Positions 1 through 11,524 of a stretch of DNA of 34,519 nucleotides are shown piece by piece. The notes under the pieces were generated by a model, which saw only the letters and a list, made by a program, of their open reading frames with translations, ran no database searches and was not told the DNA's origin. Position 1 is the first letter of the stretch. Each line of letters starts with the position of its first letter. The DNA comes from Allomyces macrogynus ATCC 38327 (taxonomy: Eukaryota > Blastocladiomycota > Blastocladiomycetes > Blastocladiales > Blastocladiaceae). Where the stretch lies: assembly GCA_000151295.1 (NCBI GenBank), contig GG745347.1, forward strand, positions 926,775 through 961,293. The letters are read 5' to 3'. The position numbers were made by a program, and so were the translations under genes.

Positions 1-542
1 ATGCGCTCGGGTCCGTGCTCGGGGTCGTCGAGGTTGAGCTTGTGGTCGACAACGTGCAACAAGTGCACGAGTGGCACGAGCGCGCGGATGACGTGACCAA
101 GGTACTCCTGATGCTTGCGGTCGCGGTCGTCGCGCTGCTTGACAGTCTCTCCGGTCTTGGCCCTGGAAGCGGCCTCGACGAGGGCGGCGTCGAGCCGCGA
201 GGCCTGGTCGACGCTACCGTTGGGGCGGGGGTAGTGTCGGAGGACGTCGGACGACCTGCCCCGGAACGAGAGGGCGGACCTGCCGAGGATCTCTGCAGGG
301 GCGCCTTCGACGGTGTAGCGGCCACCGTCAGCGTCATCGTCGACGACGAGGGGGGCCGGCGGGGCATCGCGCCACGGCCAGGGCGTCTGATATGCGGGGG
401 GAGGGGCGGCTCCGTCGCCAGGCCCCGCAAGAGCGAGTGCAGCGGCGAGGAGCTGAGCGAGTGGGCCGTCGGGGTTGGCCGCGATGTCCGCGCGGGCGGC
501 TGCGAGGACGGCGGCGGGGTCATTGGGGGGGTTGACGTTCAT
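1..542 (-). CDS. Unrecognised protein, 5' part only (runs off the left edge)
   Basis: The frame is open from an ATG at 542 down to base 1, giving at least 180 codons with no stop, and it continues outside the window. Third positions are strongly G/C, like the clean host genes. The N-terminal ~70 residues are Ala/Pro-rich and look disordered. A more ordered part follows, rich in Arg/Lys/Asp and then in hydrophobic helix-like residues (ALVPLVHLLHVVDHKLNL near the edge). I recognise no family. A short ordered helical domain after a disordered start would fit a retroelement gag or a host coiled-coil protein, but nothing decides between them. CpG content is high, unlike the decayed elements elsewhere in the window. 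Confidence 0.5.
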   Translation of the reverse strand, partial: MNVNPPNDPAAVLAAARADIAANPDGPLAQLLAAALALAGPGDGAAPPPAYQTPWPWRDAPPAPLVVDDDADGGRYTVEGAPAEILGRSALSFRGRSSDVLRHYPRPNGSVDQASRLDAALVEAASRAKTGETVKQRDDRDRKHQEYLGHVIRALVPLVHLLHVVDHKLNLDDPEHGPER

Positions 543-980
543 GGTGCGGTGCAAGCGAACGAAGATCGGCCCCCAGGACGGTGTCGTGCGGTCTGCAGCG
601 GCTTTTCGAAGAGGCGAGGTTCTCTGGAGGTGGGAGTGGACGCCTTTATTTACGTTGATCACATTTTCAGTGTTTTTTGTTCACACAAATAAAGGTCTGT
701 AGCGCCGAAGACGGCGCCTCTCACGATCATGGACGCCGAGGCTGGCGCGACGGATACCCTCCAGGTATCCGAGCCCGGCCGAACGGCCGAGCAGCCTGGC
801 GAGGCCTGAGGCAGGGCGACGGATACCCACCGTCTTCTCCTCGATCCGTGGCCTCTCTGCAAGCCGCGCATCGGTCCTTCTCCACGGAACATTGTAAATG
901 GAACCAGGCTCGATGCATTGGACCCGCGGCTCGTTTCTCACGCGCTCGCTGCACTCGAGGCTTACGCCTGGCTCGTCCGA
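543..980. other. Intergenic stretch, nothing identified
   Basis: This stretch lies upstream of the minus-strand ORF at 542. Overlapping frames here look like chance openings in GC-rich DNA. A near-repeat around 758-830 (ACGGATACCC occurs twice, about 60 bp apart) is the only internal structure I noticed. An AATAAA-like string near 689 is on the plus strand, but no plus-strand gene ends just before it. Confidence 0.3.
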
Positions 981-1815
981 CCGCCAACTCTGCAATCTCC
1001 CCCACAGCACAGCCAAGTTCGCCATCCCCGGCTCCAAAGTCATCTCTTGCCGCTGCTCTTGGCCGAGCACTAGCAGCCCGGGTTGATGATGCATGTCGCA
1101 ACATAATACTGATCCGCGCACTCTCCCATGACGCTCTCGACGCACCACTCCATGCTCTTGTCGACCACGTTGTGCGTATCCTCGACGTTGCTGTGGCAGA
1201 CGCGTCGAATACGGGCGCTTCGTCGTGGCTCGACGAGCTGGGCCTGTATTTACAACGCGCCTATGGCCGCACCAGCACCGTAGGTGCTCATTCAAAGGGC
1301 CCTGCCCCTTATCCACCCGATTGGGCCCGCGCTTTCCCGTTCCCGACGTCGATTGCCGGCCATCTTGACCAATTTCTCGCTGCACGCCATTCACGCCTGC
1401 GCGCCGCTCATTCTGCACCTGCGATTGCGCCCATCACTCTCGCCGCTCCGGCCGGCTCCTGGCCATCGCTCGTGGCACTCGACTGTGTGCGCGTCACGGC
1501 GCAATCCTACACGCTCGACGCTGACTTGCCAAACCCGGGATCCGCGCCATGCACGACCTGACCACTCCCGCACCGCCCTTGTCGTCCTTGGCCCAGACGT
1601 GGGCGATGCAGGAATCGTCGTGGCCCTCGCTCCCCGGGTGGCCATGTACGCCGCCGTTTGACATGGGAGCCGACACGGCCGATGCGGCGGCCGCGGCTGT
1701 GTTTCGCTCATGCACAGCGGCAAGTGCGTTGTGGGTGCCCAAGGACGTGGCCACGGCGATTCACGTTATCTTGACGATGCCCGTGGATGCCGAGGTCGCG
1801 AATGAAGGCGGGTGA
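980..1815 (+). CDS. Possible protein-coding gene, exon structure unresolved
   Basis: Between about 1000 and 1560 one plus-strand frame reads like host protein. It has G/C-ending codons, a helical stretch around 1110-1260 (RALSHDALDAPLHALVDHVV) and a stop at 1559-1561. From about 1549 the coding-like signal moves to another frame, ending LWVPKDVATAIHVILTMPVD before a TGA at 1813-1815. The change of frame could be an intron, for example with the acceptor at the CAG just before 1600, or a frameshift. I could not fix a start codon; the frame is open upstream to at least 677. No family was recognised. Codon choice and length support a real gene, but the model is approximate. Confidence 0.35.
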
Positions 1816-2072
1816 TCGAAATGGCGGTCGTCTCTTTGTATGTTGCTTGTTTATCGGTCAATACGTGTTGGGGAGCGGGAATGTCGATTAGGAGCGAATT
1901 TGATCGCCAACTCACACGGTTTTCAGAGATATGCTGAGTGCTCTTTGCTGTGGGTACGAAATGTCGCATCTCAGCACTTCAGGACCAAATGCCATTGAGG
2001 ATATGAAAGCTCAAATCTATCCACCAAACACTTCACACTACTCACCTCAATCGCGACGAGTGCGACGCCATT

Positions 2073-3127
2073 TCACGACTGGCTCGCTGCCGTGTACCCC
2101 TCGCTTGCCAACAACCCCGCTGGCAGCTTATCGGTCGATGCCGACGAATCCGGCGGCGGCGGCACCTGGTCCGCCTGCTCCCCCGGCCAGACGCTGCGCA
2201 CGTCAGCACTCACTTGGTCGCGCGCGACCGGAACGACCCCGTTATGCTTCTGCAGCTCCCCGGCCTTGCCTGACCAGGCGAGGTCGCCAAGTGCGCCGCG
2301 GCCGTGCGTCACCGAGTAGGTGGCCAAGGACGTCATGAGCTCTGGCACGGTCGAGGAAAACGCGGCAATGTTGGCGTTCCCCGGCGAGACGAACCCCGAA
2401 CTCGCGGCGGCCATGAACCAGTTGCGAATCGGCGCGTAGTACCCGGCCGTGTCGAGAACGAGGATGGGCTTGGCGTGGATGTTGAGTTGCGACCAGGTCG
2501 CCGTCTCGAAAAACTCTTCAAGTGTGCCAAGGCCACCGGGCAGGGTGATGAACGCGTCGCTCTGTGGGGTCGCATCAGTCGGGTCAGTGTTTCGAACCGA
2601 TGATGGCATCAGTTTTGACGTTGGACGTACGTGTTCGTTCATGAGCTGCTTGCGCGTGTGCATGTCGTCGACCTCGATAGTCTCGCCAATCTTCGCGCCG
2701 CTGTAGGCGAGCAGCGCGCGCGGGATGATGCCAAGGACCTTGCCGCCGTTCTGTTGATCGACGATATGGACGTGGTCAGCTGCATGTATCAGGTTACTTT
2801 TTCCGAGACATGGGTCGCGGATCCAAAACTACGGTACATTGTGCACGGCCTTGGCCACGGTGCCCATGATCCCGGCTGACCCACCGCCGTAGACGAGCTG
2901 GATGCTATTGGCGGCAAGGTACTCGCCCAGCACTAGGTTTGTCGACGTTGTCGATCAGCGTGCTGTCGCCGTCATGGTGAGGGGGCGCGAGAGTCGAGCG
3001 ACTGCATACGCTTGGCGGCTTCGGCGTATTCGGGCAACCGACCGGAACTCGATCCGCAAAAGACGCAGACGGAGCGAATGTTGACCTGTTCCAAGGCGGG
3101 GACTCTGAGCGCCGCGAGGTCTGTCAT
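2073..3127 (-). CDS. LOG-family protein (lysine-decarboxylase-like fold; cytokinin riboside monophosphate phosphoribohydrolase type)
   Basis: Four exons join in frame: 3127-3010, 2932-2838, 2750-2631 and 2561-2073, giving 273 aa. The introns are 77, 87 and 69 nt, with donors GTATGC, GTACCG and GTACGT. The start at 3127 places the Rossmann-like CVFCGSSSG at residues 21-29. It is followed by VYGGGSAGIMG (53-63), MHTRK (101-105) and the diagnostic PGGLGTLEE (119-127), then the TWSQLNIHAKP segment. These are the LOG signatures PGGxGTxxE and the phosphate-binding glycine loop. Family members release free base from nucleoside 5'-monophosphates; in fungi the physiological role is often unknown. The last ~70 residues, after the LATY block, are Gly/Pro/Ser-rich and extend beyond the usual ~180-220 aa family length. 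The substrate cannot be told from sequence alone. Confidence 0.85.
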
Positions 3128-4825
<1,698 letters not shown>

Positions 4826-5512
4826 GGTGACAGTGCCGACGGCACGAGCGCACCGTGACGTGCGCGGCAAGCCCAAGTGCCGGCTGCGTCGAGCCGCACG
4901 GGGTGGAACTGTCGCCGTCGGCGAGGGCCGTGTAAAGTGGGGAGAAGCGGATGGCAAGGGAAGGCGCAGGGGCGGAAGGAGCGTCTCGCCGCTGCCGTCT
5001 GAGTGCTTCGGATGGAGGGTGAGTTTAAGCTGCAGTGCCGCCGGGAGCGGAGGTCAGCGTTTGCCAGGATTGCTGGTCTGTACAAAATCGAAACTCGTTG
5101 GTTCTTCATCTCAGCTTTCTGTTTCTTCTGCTTTCTGGTTTCTTCAGGCTCGTGCGGACGTGTTTACTTGTTGGCGGCCGTGAGTGCTGGTCTTGCTGGT
5201 GCCGGGTCGTGCTGACTTGGAAATGGAACGACGCAGCCGTGACCACGTGAAGAAAGGGTGGACCGCGCATCCAAGTCGCAGCGATCTGCTGCCACCGTGA
5301 CCCAGGCTGCCTACGCCATTTCCACCAGGCTGGCGCCGGTCCCGACCACCCAACTTGGCGCATTCGAGGCAGACCACGACACTGCACGGCCCAACGCATT
5401 GGATCGCGCACCATCTTCGACGCTCAACCGGCCCACCCCACTGCAACCATCGATCCGCTCCTTCCCGCTCCAGTCGACCACCGTCCTCGCTTCGACCGGC
5501 CTGTCACCCACC
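4826..5512. other. Spacer between the ubiquitin-AN1 and TVP23 genes
   Basis: It should hold the 3' UTR of the ubiquitin-AN1 gene and the promoter of TVP23. A T/C-rich tract around 5100-5155 is the main compositional feature. The open frames on both strands are short or start at non-ATG codons and show no family motif. A plus-strand frame continuous with TVP23 exon 1 is open upstream to 5258, but the first ATG in good context (CACCATGG) is at 5513. Confidence 0.4.
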
Positions 5513-6470
5513 ATGGAAACACGCATCAACATGACGGGCGCCGCCAACCCAGCTGCGCACTTTGCCTCCCCCACCGTCTCCGGGTCCATGCAGCCCATAG
5601 CCGCTCAGTCGGGCGCCGCCGTTACGCCCGAAAGGAACAAGACCATGTTTGAGAAGAGCAGGTCTGCGGTCGTTTTCGAGCCCCTGATTTTCTTGAACGC
5701 GCAGCTGTCGGCTCTCGCGCATACTTGACGACTGGGCTGTAGCTGACGGCGACCTGACTGGATGAATGTAGCCACCCCGTCGCGCTACTTTTCCACTTGC
5801 TTTTCCGCGTCGCGGCGCTCACGACTTACCTGATCGGCTACTACGTGACGGAAAACTTCATTCTGATCTTTGTCGTGTGCGTGCTGCTGCTGGCCTTTGA
5901 CTTTTGGACCGTCAAGAACGTGACGGGCCGGTTACTGGTCGGGCTGCGGTGGTGGAACGACGTGCGCGAAGACGGCACGTCGCAGTGGGTGTTTGAGAGC
6001 CGAGAGGTGCTCTTCGATTCCGTCATGGCATTCTTGCGCAAGCACGCGATTTGCTCACGCTCTTCCGCGAACAGAACAACTCGCCCAACCCGGCCGATTC
6101 GTACGTGTTCTGGACGACGCTCTACGCGTTTCCCGCCGCGTGGGCCGTGTTTGCGATCTTGCAGCTGCTGCATCCGGCGTGGCTGTGCCTGACCGTCGTC
6201 GCTGTGGCCTTGAACATGGCCAACGTGATCGGGTACACCAAGTGCGACAGTGCGTTTTTGGTGTTTCTCGCATTCGCAACCGTGTGCTCCGTGTCTCAAC
6301 ACTTTGGTTTTTGCGACGCAGAGGACGCCAAGAAGCGGCTGGCCGGGTATGGGCAGTCGGTGCTGTCGAGCGGCGTGGGACAGAGCGTGGTCAGTGGCAT
6401 CCTGTCGCGTGGAACGGGTGGATTGCTCCGCGGGTTCATGGGCGGCGGCTCTGGCGCGGCGCGCGGGTGA
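5513..6470 (+). CDS. TVP23: Tvp23-family Golgi membrane protein
   Basis: Four exons join in frame: 5513-5661, 5772-6006, 6075-6249 and 6322-6470, giving 235 aa. The ATG at 5513 has a strong context (CACCATGG). After a ~45-residue polar N-terminus come the family blocks HPVALLFHLLFR, LLAFDFWTVKNVTGRLLVGL, RWWNDVREDGTSQWVFESRE and NPADSYVFW, then ANVIGYTKCDKDAKKRL. Four hydrophobic membrane segments are visible. The family acts in late Golgi vesicles and retrograde endosome-to-Golgi traffic. The C-terminus is Gly/Ser-rich. All three splice junctions restore conserved family sequence. Length and block order match fungal Tvp23 and animal FAM18/TVP23 proteins. It converges with the COMT-like gene, with 116 bp between the stops. 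Confidence 0.93.
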
Positions 6471-6586
6471 TCACCGTAGAAGTGGATGTGGTTCAACAGG
6501 GTGTATTTCCATTTTCTCTGTCTGGCACGAGAACCATCTCGGAACGCGTATCGTTCCGCACCTGCACGCTCTCTCCAACACACCGC

Positions 6587-7650
6587 TCATTGCCCCTCTC
6601 GCCCCTTCTCGGTGCGCGGCGTCGTGCGCAGTGTGCTCACCTCGATCCCGTCGGGCACTTTCCCGTCCGAGTACTCGAGCACGGTCGGGTAATGCGCGAA
6701 TGTAGGCCAAGTACTCTGGCGCGGCGCGGGGGGATCACATTGTCGGCAATCAGCAACGGGCCAGGCCCGCTCAACAGGCCATCGGCGAGAATGAGTTCCG
6801 CGTCGGCCTGGTAGAGATCCTTCCAATGGTCCAAAAACACGAGATCCACACCATGCCCGCCCAAACGCAGTGACTTGTCCAGCTCGCCGCCCGGCAAAAT
6901 CTTGGGCAGGTGGTTCTCCAGCGGCCCGTCCAGAACCGTGACGACATCGCCCAGCCCGGAATGGTCCGCGGCGGCCCGCGCCGCCCTCGATCCGCAACGG
7001 ATCCACCTCGACCGACAGGTACCGCACGTTCTCGTGGCCAAACTTGGCAACGAGCACCGACGCAAACAGGACGGCCGAGTAGCCCAAAAACGCGCCGAGT
7101 TCAAGCATGACGACCGGGTTGGTCGCCGAGATGGGCGTGCGTACTGGCGACCAGTTGCCGAAAATCTTTGAAACGACGAGCGGGCCCTTTTCGTCGCCGA
7201 TGTGCATGAGGCCGCCGGACCGGCGCGCGAAATCGTCCATGGCGCGGAGAACGGCGGCGCCGTCGCCTCGTGGGGCGTGCGCGCGGATGTAGGCTGCGTG
7301 CTCGGTCCTGCATTACGGGAACGCGTCGGGTGAGCTTCGATTCGTCCGGGCAGACTGCGCTCGAGGAGCACAGGAGTGAGGTGAACGTACGTGATCCCTT
7401 CCTTGCAGTTGTCAAAGGCAATGTAGTGCGGTGTCGGGGCGGACATGGTGGACAATGAATAATCGCGAGCAGAGGATGGAGGGGCCGGCCGGTGCGGGCG
7501 CGTCAACGGCGGGGAAGCTGGATACTTGAGGGCGGTGGCGGGCACGAGCGCGACGCTTGCAGAATAAGATAGTCGACGGGCACAGCGCGTGGTGGCGTGC
7601 TGCCAAACCGTGGTGCCGAGAGCAACAGCGGCGGCACGTCGAAGAGCCAT
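6587..7650 (-). pseudogene. COMT-like O-methyltransferase, frameshifted three times
   Basis: Exon 1 (7650-7391) starts with an Arg/Ala-rich, acid-free ~65-residue leader resembling a mitochondrial presequence. An 83-nt intron (7390-7308) follows, then a long second exon. The fold is a class I SAM-dependent methyltransferase of the catechol O-methyltransferase type: SGGLMHIGDEKG, VVMLELGAFLGYSAV (SAM-binding motif I), LSVEVDP (motif II), DLVFLDHWKDLY and IADNVI. The ends of homology are in three different frames, with shifts near 6983-6987, in the G6 run at 6728-6733, and near 6692-6700. Each shift is corrected by removing one G/C base. Either the gene is recently dead or the assembly overcalled bases, although neighbours such as TVP23 and the kelch genes are clean. 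A functional protein would be ~300 aa and might methylate catechols or related small phenols. Confidence 0.75.
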
Positions 7651-8182
7651 CGTGGCACAAGCCGGAGCTGAAACGAGACGTGTCGCGCGCGAGTCGCGAC
7701 TTGGTCGACTAGTGGAGACTGACTGGCTTGATCATTACAGGGTTTGGTTAGTTTTGGTCCAGGGTTGGTCATGCGACGCGCAAAACACGTAAGGCGTGGC
7801 TTGCAGCCGCGGCGGATCAGGGCCAGGCAGACGCTGTTTCTGGGCAGCAGCGGCTGTGCAGCACTGAAAATGGGCCAGACTCCCCCTCGTGTAGCATGAT
7901 CAGTCTGTGGGTGGAGAAAGTATATGATGTGGTTATGTGGTTCATCTCAGCCATAGTGCGACTCTTGTGCAGCTGCAGAAGTACGTCCTCAGGCTAATGG
8001 CTGCAGCTGCAGCAGGTGTCTGCAAGCATGATGCTCATTAGAGACCTTTAGCAAAGTCCTGAGACAAGGTGTCTGTGTGGCCCATTAGAAACAACATTAT
8101 GGCCCATCTCTGCAAGATGTCTTATGGAGTTTTTTTTGCAGGAATGCCAACACAGAACCCATGCTAACTCTCTGGTTGCAGT
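7651..8182. other. Transition from host DNA into the retroelement island
   Basis: Up to about 7850 the sequence is CpG-rich like the host genes and should contain the COMT-like promoter. Beyond that CpG nearly disappears and the text becomes TG/CA-rich, as in the decayed elements to the right. I see no coding homology between 7850 and 8182. Confidence 0.4.
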
Positions 8183-8308
8183 TTTGTAAGGTTGAGCAGG
8201 AGAGAGAATGCATTTGGTGTATGCACTCTGCACTTCAACAGTGGTGGCAACCATAACCTAGGTTGCCACCATCATTAACACGTGAATTCAACTCAAACAG
8301 CTCCAACA
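8183..8308 (-). repeat. Copia LTR fragment (5' ~125 bp of the LTR)
   Basis: Read on the minus strand it begins TGTTGGAGCTGTTTGAGTTG at 8308. It matches the first ~125 bp of the LTR copies starting at 12760, 30112 and beyond 34519, including the GGTTGCCACC core and the block ACACCAAATGCATTC (here TACACCAAATGCATTC). Homology stops at about 8183, just after the CAACCTTxxxAA block. It is either a truncated solo LTR or the remnant of an element whose body is gone. Confidence 0.75.
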
Positions 8309-8928
8309 ATGGGCATTGTACAAGCTGCCAAAGGCAGCAAAGTGCAATGCTCGTTGTTCAAACACAAACAACATGGAAGCGTTCATGTGCCTATCTCATC
8401 TATTGAAGACAAATCGTCAACAAACCCTGGGCAGCGTAAAAAACCCGGGTCGGGAAAAACCTGCTGCCCCTGTGAGGAAAAACCTGACAGGAAGGTCAGG
8501 TGAAAAAACCTCACAACACATGGCCCTGCACCCCTCCCCCACGGCCCTTGAAAGGGTCGCGCCCCCAGGAATGGACCCACGCTCAACTACGCAGGCCAGT
8601 GCAGGGACACAGCGATGGCAAAGCCTTTGCATGAAGTGGGACTGATGAAGCCCACGAAGTGCAATGATAGAGCAGAAACATAATGAGAAGCGAAAACAGA
8701 AGCCGCAAAAAAAAAAAAATGTGCCAAAAGCAATGGCAGGGAAGAAACAAAGTGAATGGGAATGCACAACCCAACCACAACAACACACAACAACACACCA
8801 GTCACAGTCGCAAGAACACAGCAAAAGGGAGGGCACAGTGGGAGGCACATGAACGCTTCCACGTTGTTTGTGTTTGAATAACAAGCATTGCACTTTGCTG
8901 CCTTCAGCAGCTCATACAGTGCCCATTG
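8307..8928. repeat. Fold-back element with 85-bp inverted terminal repeats
   Basis: The arm at 8307-8391 and the arm at 8844-8928 are reverse complements over 85 nt, with about eight mismatches by eye. Landmarks are CAATGGGCA at the outside and GAAGCGTTCATGTGCC at the inside. The interior (~450 bp) includes an A13 run near 8707, a short hairpin near 8480 (CCTGACAGGAAGGTCAGG) and no convincing coding frame. It lies between an LTR fragment and the 3' end of the DIRS recombinase. It could be a MITE-like element, or the inverted terminal repeat and internal complementary region that DIRS elements carry. I cannot separate these without other copies. Confidence 0.65.
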
Positions 8929-8956
8929 TACATCACACTTCACAATGCTACAGTGT

Positions 8957-9920
8957 TCATGTGCCTAAGTTTGCAGGCGCATTGGTCTGCAGCAGATGGT
9001 GAAGCCTTGTGAGCGTCACTGGATGGAGGTAGTACTTCGTGAAGGTGTGCAAGGAAGCCCACGTGTCACAAATAATGTCCTCCTCAGGCACACCATTCGC
9101 GGCCATCCATGACACCACCGTGGACTTCAGATCATAGGCGTGGTAGGTCTGCTGGGAGAGGCCGGCACCAGACATGATCTTGTGAATCCAGTTAGAGATC
9201 GTGTCTGCAACCACAAAGTGGCAGTCGCCAGGCCGGGTGGAGACAAAGAGTTGATCCTCGGCCAAGTCTGGACGCCTGCCTTCAGACTCATGCAGGTAGG
9301 CCTCAAAATGAGCTCCCACATCCATGACATGGTCGTCCACGGTGTGAGGAAGATAGATGACGACACACTCTGTCGGCTTCTCCTTTGGGCCTGTGGTCGT
9401 TACACAGAGATGATTGGGGAGCACCACACACAGCAATGGGGCGATTCGCGTCAAGCAGCTGAAGCGTCATTTCCCAAAGCGAATGAGGAGGTATGCCAGT
9501 CTCCACAAGAGCTGGCGGAAGTCCAGTGATGTGAGATCGCCCCAGGACCGCACGTGGTCATCAATGATGGTTACGTCAAATGTGCCAGAGCACCAGGGTG
9601 GAGCGGGTCCACTCATGACACAGAGCCCCGCCAGGACCTGAGTGACAGTGTCGTCAGTTGAGACACTGATGGTCACACCAGACATGTCCACAAAAGGACC
9701 CCAGGTGGAGCCAAGCGTGGCATGGTGCCCACGCAGTGTATTGACAGATGCTCCACCCTCCCACCGGGCGATCAGATATGCGCACAAACTGTCTACAGAG
9801 CGGCGAAGGGGATTGGCATTGACTGCCTCGCACCAGCGAAGCCAGCCGCGCCAAGCTGAATCGTATGACTGCCTGGAGCTCTCTGCCAGGCGTTGCTTGG
9901 CGACTTCTGCAACAGGTCCA
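8957..9920 (-). pseudogene. DIRS-type tyrosine recombinase, decayed
   Basis: From about 9920 a frame reads VAKQRLAESSRQSYDSAWRG, then WLRWCEAVN and NTLRGHHATLG, the helical N-terminal domain of DIRS/phage-type tyrosine recombinases. It overlaps the 3' end of the RT-RNase H frame. A TGA at 9469-9467 interrupts it. The catalytic part follows: CVVIYLPH, then YHAYDLKST, then DTWASLHTFTKYYL just before a TAA at 8959-8957. The H-xx-R box normally has Arg where this copy has Lys (AYDLK). The W-S-TF-YY block contains the expected nucleophile region. The order RT-RNase H then YR on the same strand is the DIRS order. One internal stop and the lost arginine say this copy is inactive. Confidence 0.7.
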
Positions 9921-11463
9921 GAAATTCCATGCTCAGCTCAGAATCGCTGGACAGCCTCCACGCGACTAATCGAATAGTTGAAGGGGCGTGGTCCGTCTCC
10001 ACCCCATCCAGTGGCAAGACTGCATCGCTCAGCAGCAGGACTGGGGGGGGGGGGGGGGGCACCACCAGGCGGAGAAGGGCTGGGAACCAGACCTGAGACG
10101 GCCAAAAGGGGGTGATCACGGTCGCAGTGGCCTGATTGTCCTGGATCTTCCGCAGGACGTGGGGCAGCAGAGCCCAGGGGGGAAAAATCCATGATTCTTC
10201 CTGATCCCAAGGGATGGTGAAGGCATCTACCGCGAGGGCATGCCTGTCTGGGCGCCAGGAGACATAGCGCTCTGGGAGCTGGGCATTGGCTGCACTCACG
10301 AACAGGTCGACTGGCCAGTGACAGTCCCAGCACAAAGTCCTGAAGAGGGATGGCCGGAGCATCCAACCGTGGTGGTCGACAAAGCCCAGCTTTGAGTCCT
10401 TGTCCGCCAATGCAATGTGCTCCCAAGGGAGATGCATCACCTGCAGGCGTGCCCGCTGCCTGTGCAGCCAAAGCCAGGTGCCCTTTGTGGTGAGATTCAT
10501 CCACGGGCAACACCAGCCCCCCTGACGGTTGAGGTACAGCGCAGAACTCAGATTGTCCACCTGTGCCAGCACCGTGCAGTCCATGATGCAGATGTGACCC
10601 TTGGCCACAAGGGCCTCCAAGCCCTTCCACACGGCCAGGACCTCCAAGACGCCAATGTGCACAATCTCTGTTGCCAGCATCTTGGACCAAAGGAGGTGTG
10701 CAATCTCAGCCTGCAACAGACCCTCCTGGTATGGGAAGAGATCCTCCAACGTCCAGTTCCCAAACATGCGGACTGGACGGCCATCCATCCAGACGTTCAA
10801 GGCCCACCCTGAGCCGGACACATCTGACTGAGTCGTGTAGTCTACAATGGCAGTCAGGGGAGCACCATGGGAGAATGATGCAATCAAGTCCATTGCCATC
10901 TGAATTTCCTCCTGCATCAATGGGGACAGGGATACCATCATGTGGTCCCACCCCACCAAGCTGGATGGCACACGCTGCACCGCCTGGCGCAGCGCCGCCC
11001 GGAGCCCCATTGTGTGGATCCGAAGGAGTCCCACTGCTGGAGCCATCACATCGACTTTGCCAACCAAGCTTGCGAGCTGGTGAAGCGGCATGTGATCTCG
11101 GGTAAGCGCCTGGCGAAGGTCGTGGAGTAGCATTGCACAACGCTTTGCTGTCAGACTGAACGTCTTCTGTGCAAGGTCCCACTCCCAACCCACCCACTCA
11201 AAAGTCCGGGCTGGAAGGACGGCTTTCTTCCAACTGATCAAGAAGCTGTGGGCTTGTGCCAGGCGGCAAAACGCTATCCAGCAGCGAGTCGCCAAGACGC
11301 AATCCCCTGCGCCCAGGGAGATGTTGTCCAGGTAGGCCAGCAGGGTTGACCCAACCCGTCTGAGGGCCCCACCAGTGGTAATGTTCTTGAAGTTGTTTTT
11401 GACATAGTGGCCAAGGGGGGCAATTGCTGTTTTAAATGAGGTCCAAATTGAGCAGATATTCAT
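9793..11463 (-). pseudogene. DIRS-like reverse transcriptase-RNase H, 5'-truncated
   Basis: One open frame of 556 codons begins at an ATG (11463) that is probably not the original start, because the RT fingers are missing. It opens a few residues before the RT active site, written YLDNI instead of YLDD(I/L): the second catalytic Asp is Asn. The FxxxGWEWDLAQKTFSL block matches the RT segment that follows the active site. An RNase H domain follows (AIVDYTTQSDVSGSGWALNVW, EVLAVWKGLEAL, LAQVDNLSSALYL), including the DN pair typical of DIRS RNase H. A 17-nt poly-C on this strand (10059-10043) encodes a proline run near the C-terminus. It overlaps the recombinase in another frame. Upstream of 11463 the sequence turns into Copia gag at about 11525, so the 5' half of the element was lost. 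Confidence 0.75.
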
Positions 11464-11524
11464 GGGAGAGGGTTTAACTCTTTAACAAGAAAATTAGTTG
11501 AAGACATCCACTGAGCTGTCAGCA

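Noticed and set aside
15..692. Long plus-strand frame over the left edge
   Set aside because: It starts at GTG and is antisense to the minus-strand ORF at 542-1, which has better codon bias and an ATG start.
687..694. AATAAAG as a polyadenylation signal
   Set aside because: No plus-strand gene ends upstream of it within the window.
8417..8943. Cys/Phe-rich minus-strand frames of up to 158 codons
   Set aside because: They read through the interior and right arm of the inverted-repeat element, with low complexity and no motif.
8957..9787. Crypton or host tyrosine recombinase
   Set aside because: It overlaps and follows an RT-RNase H of DIRS type on the same strand, so a DIRS origin is simpler.
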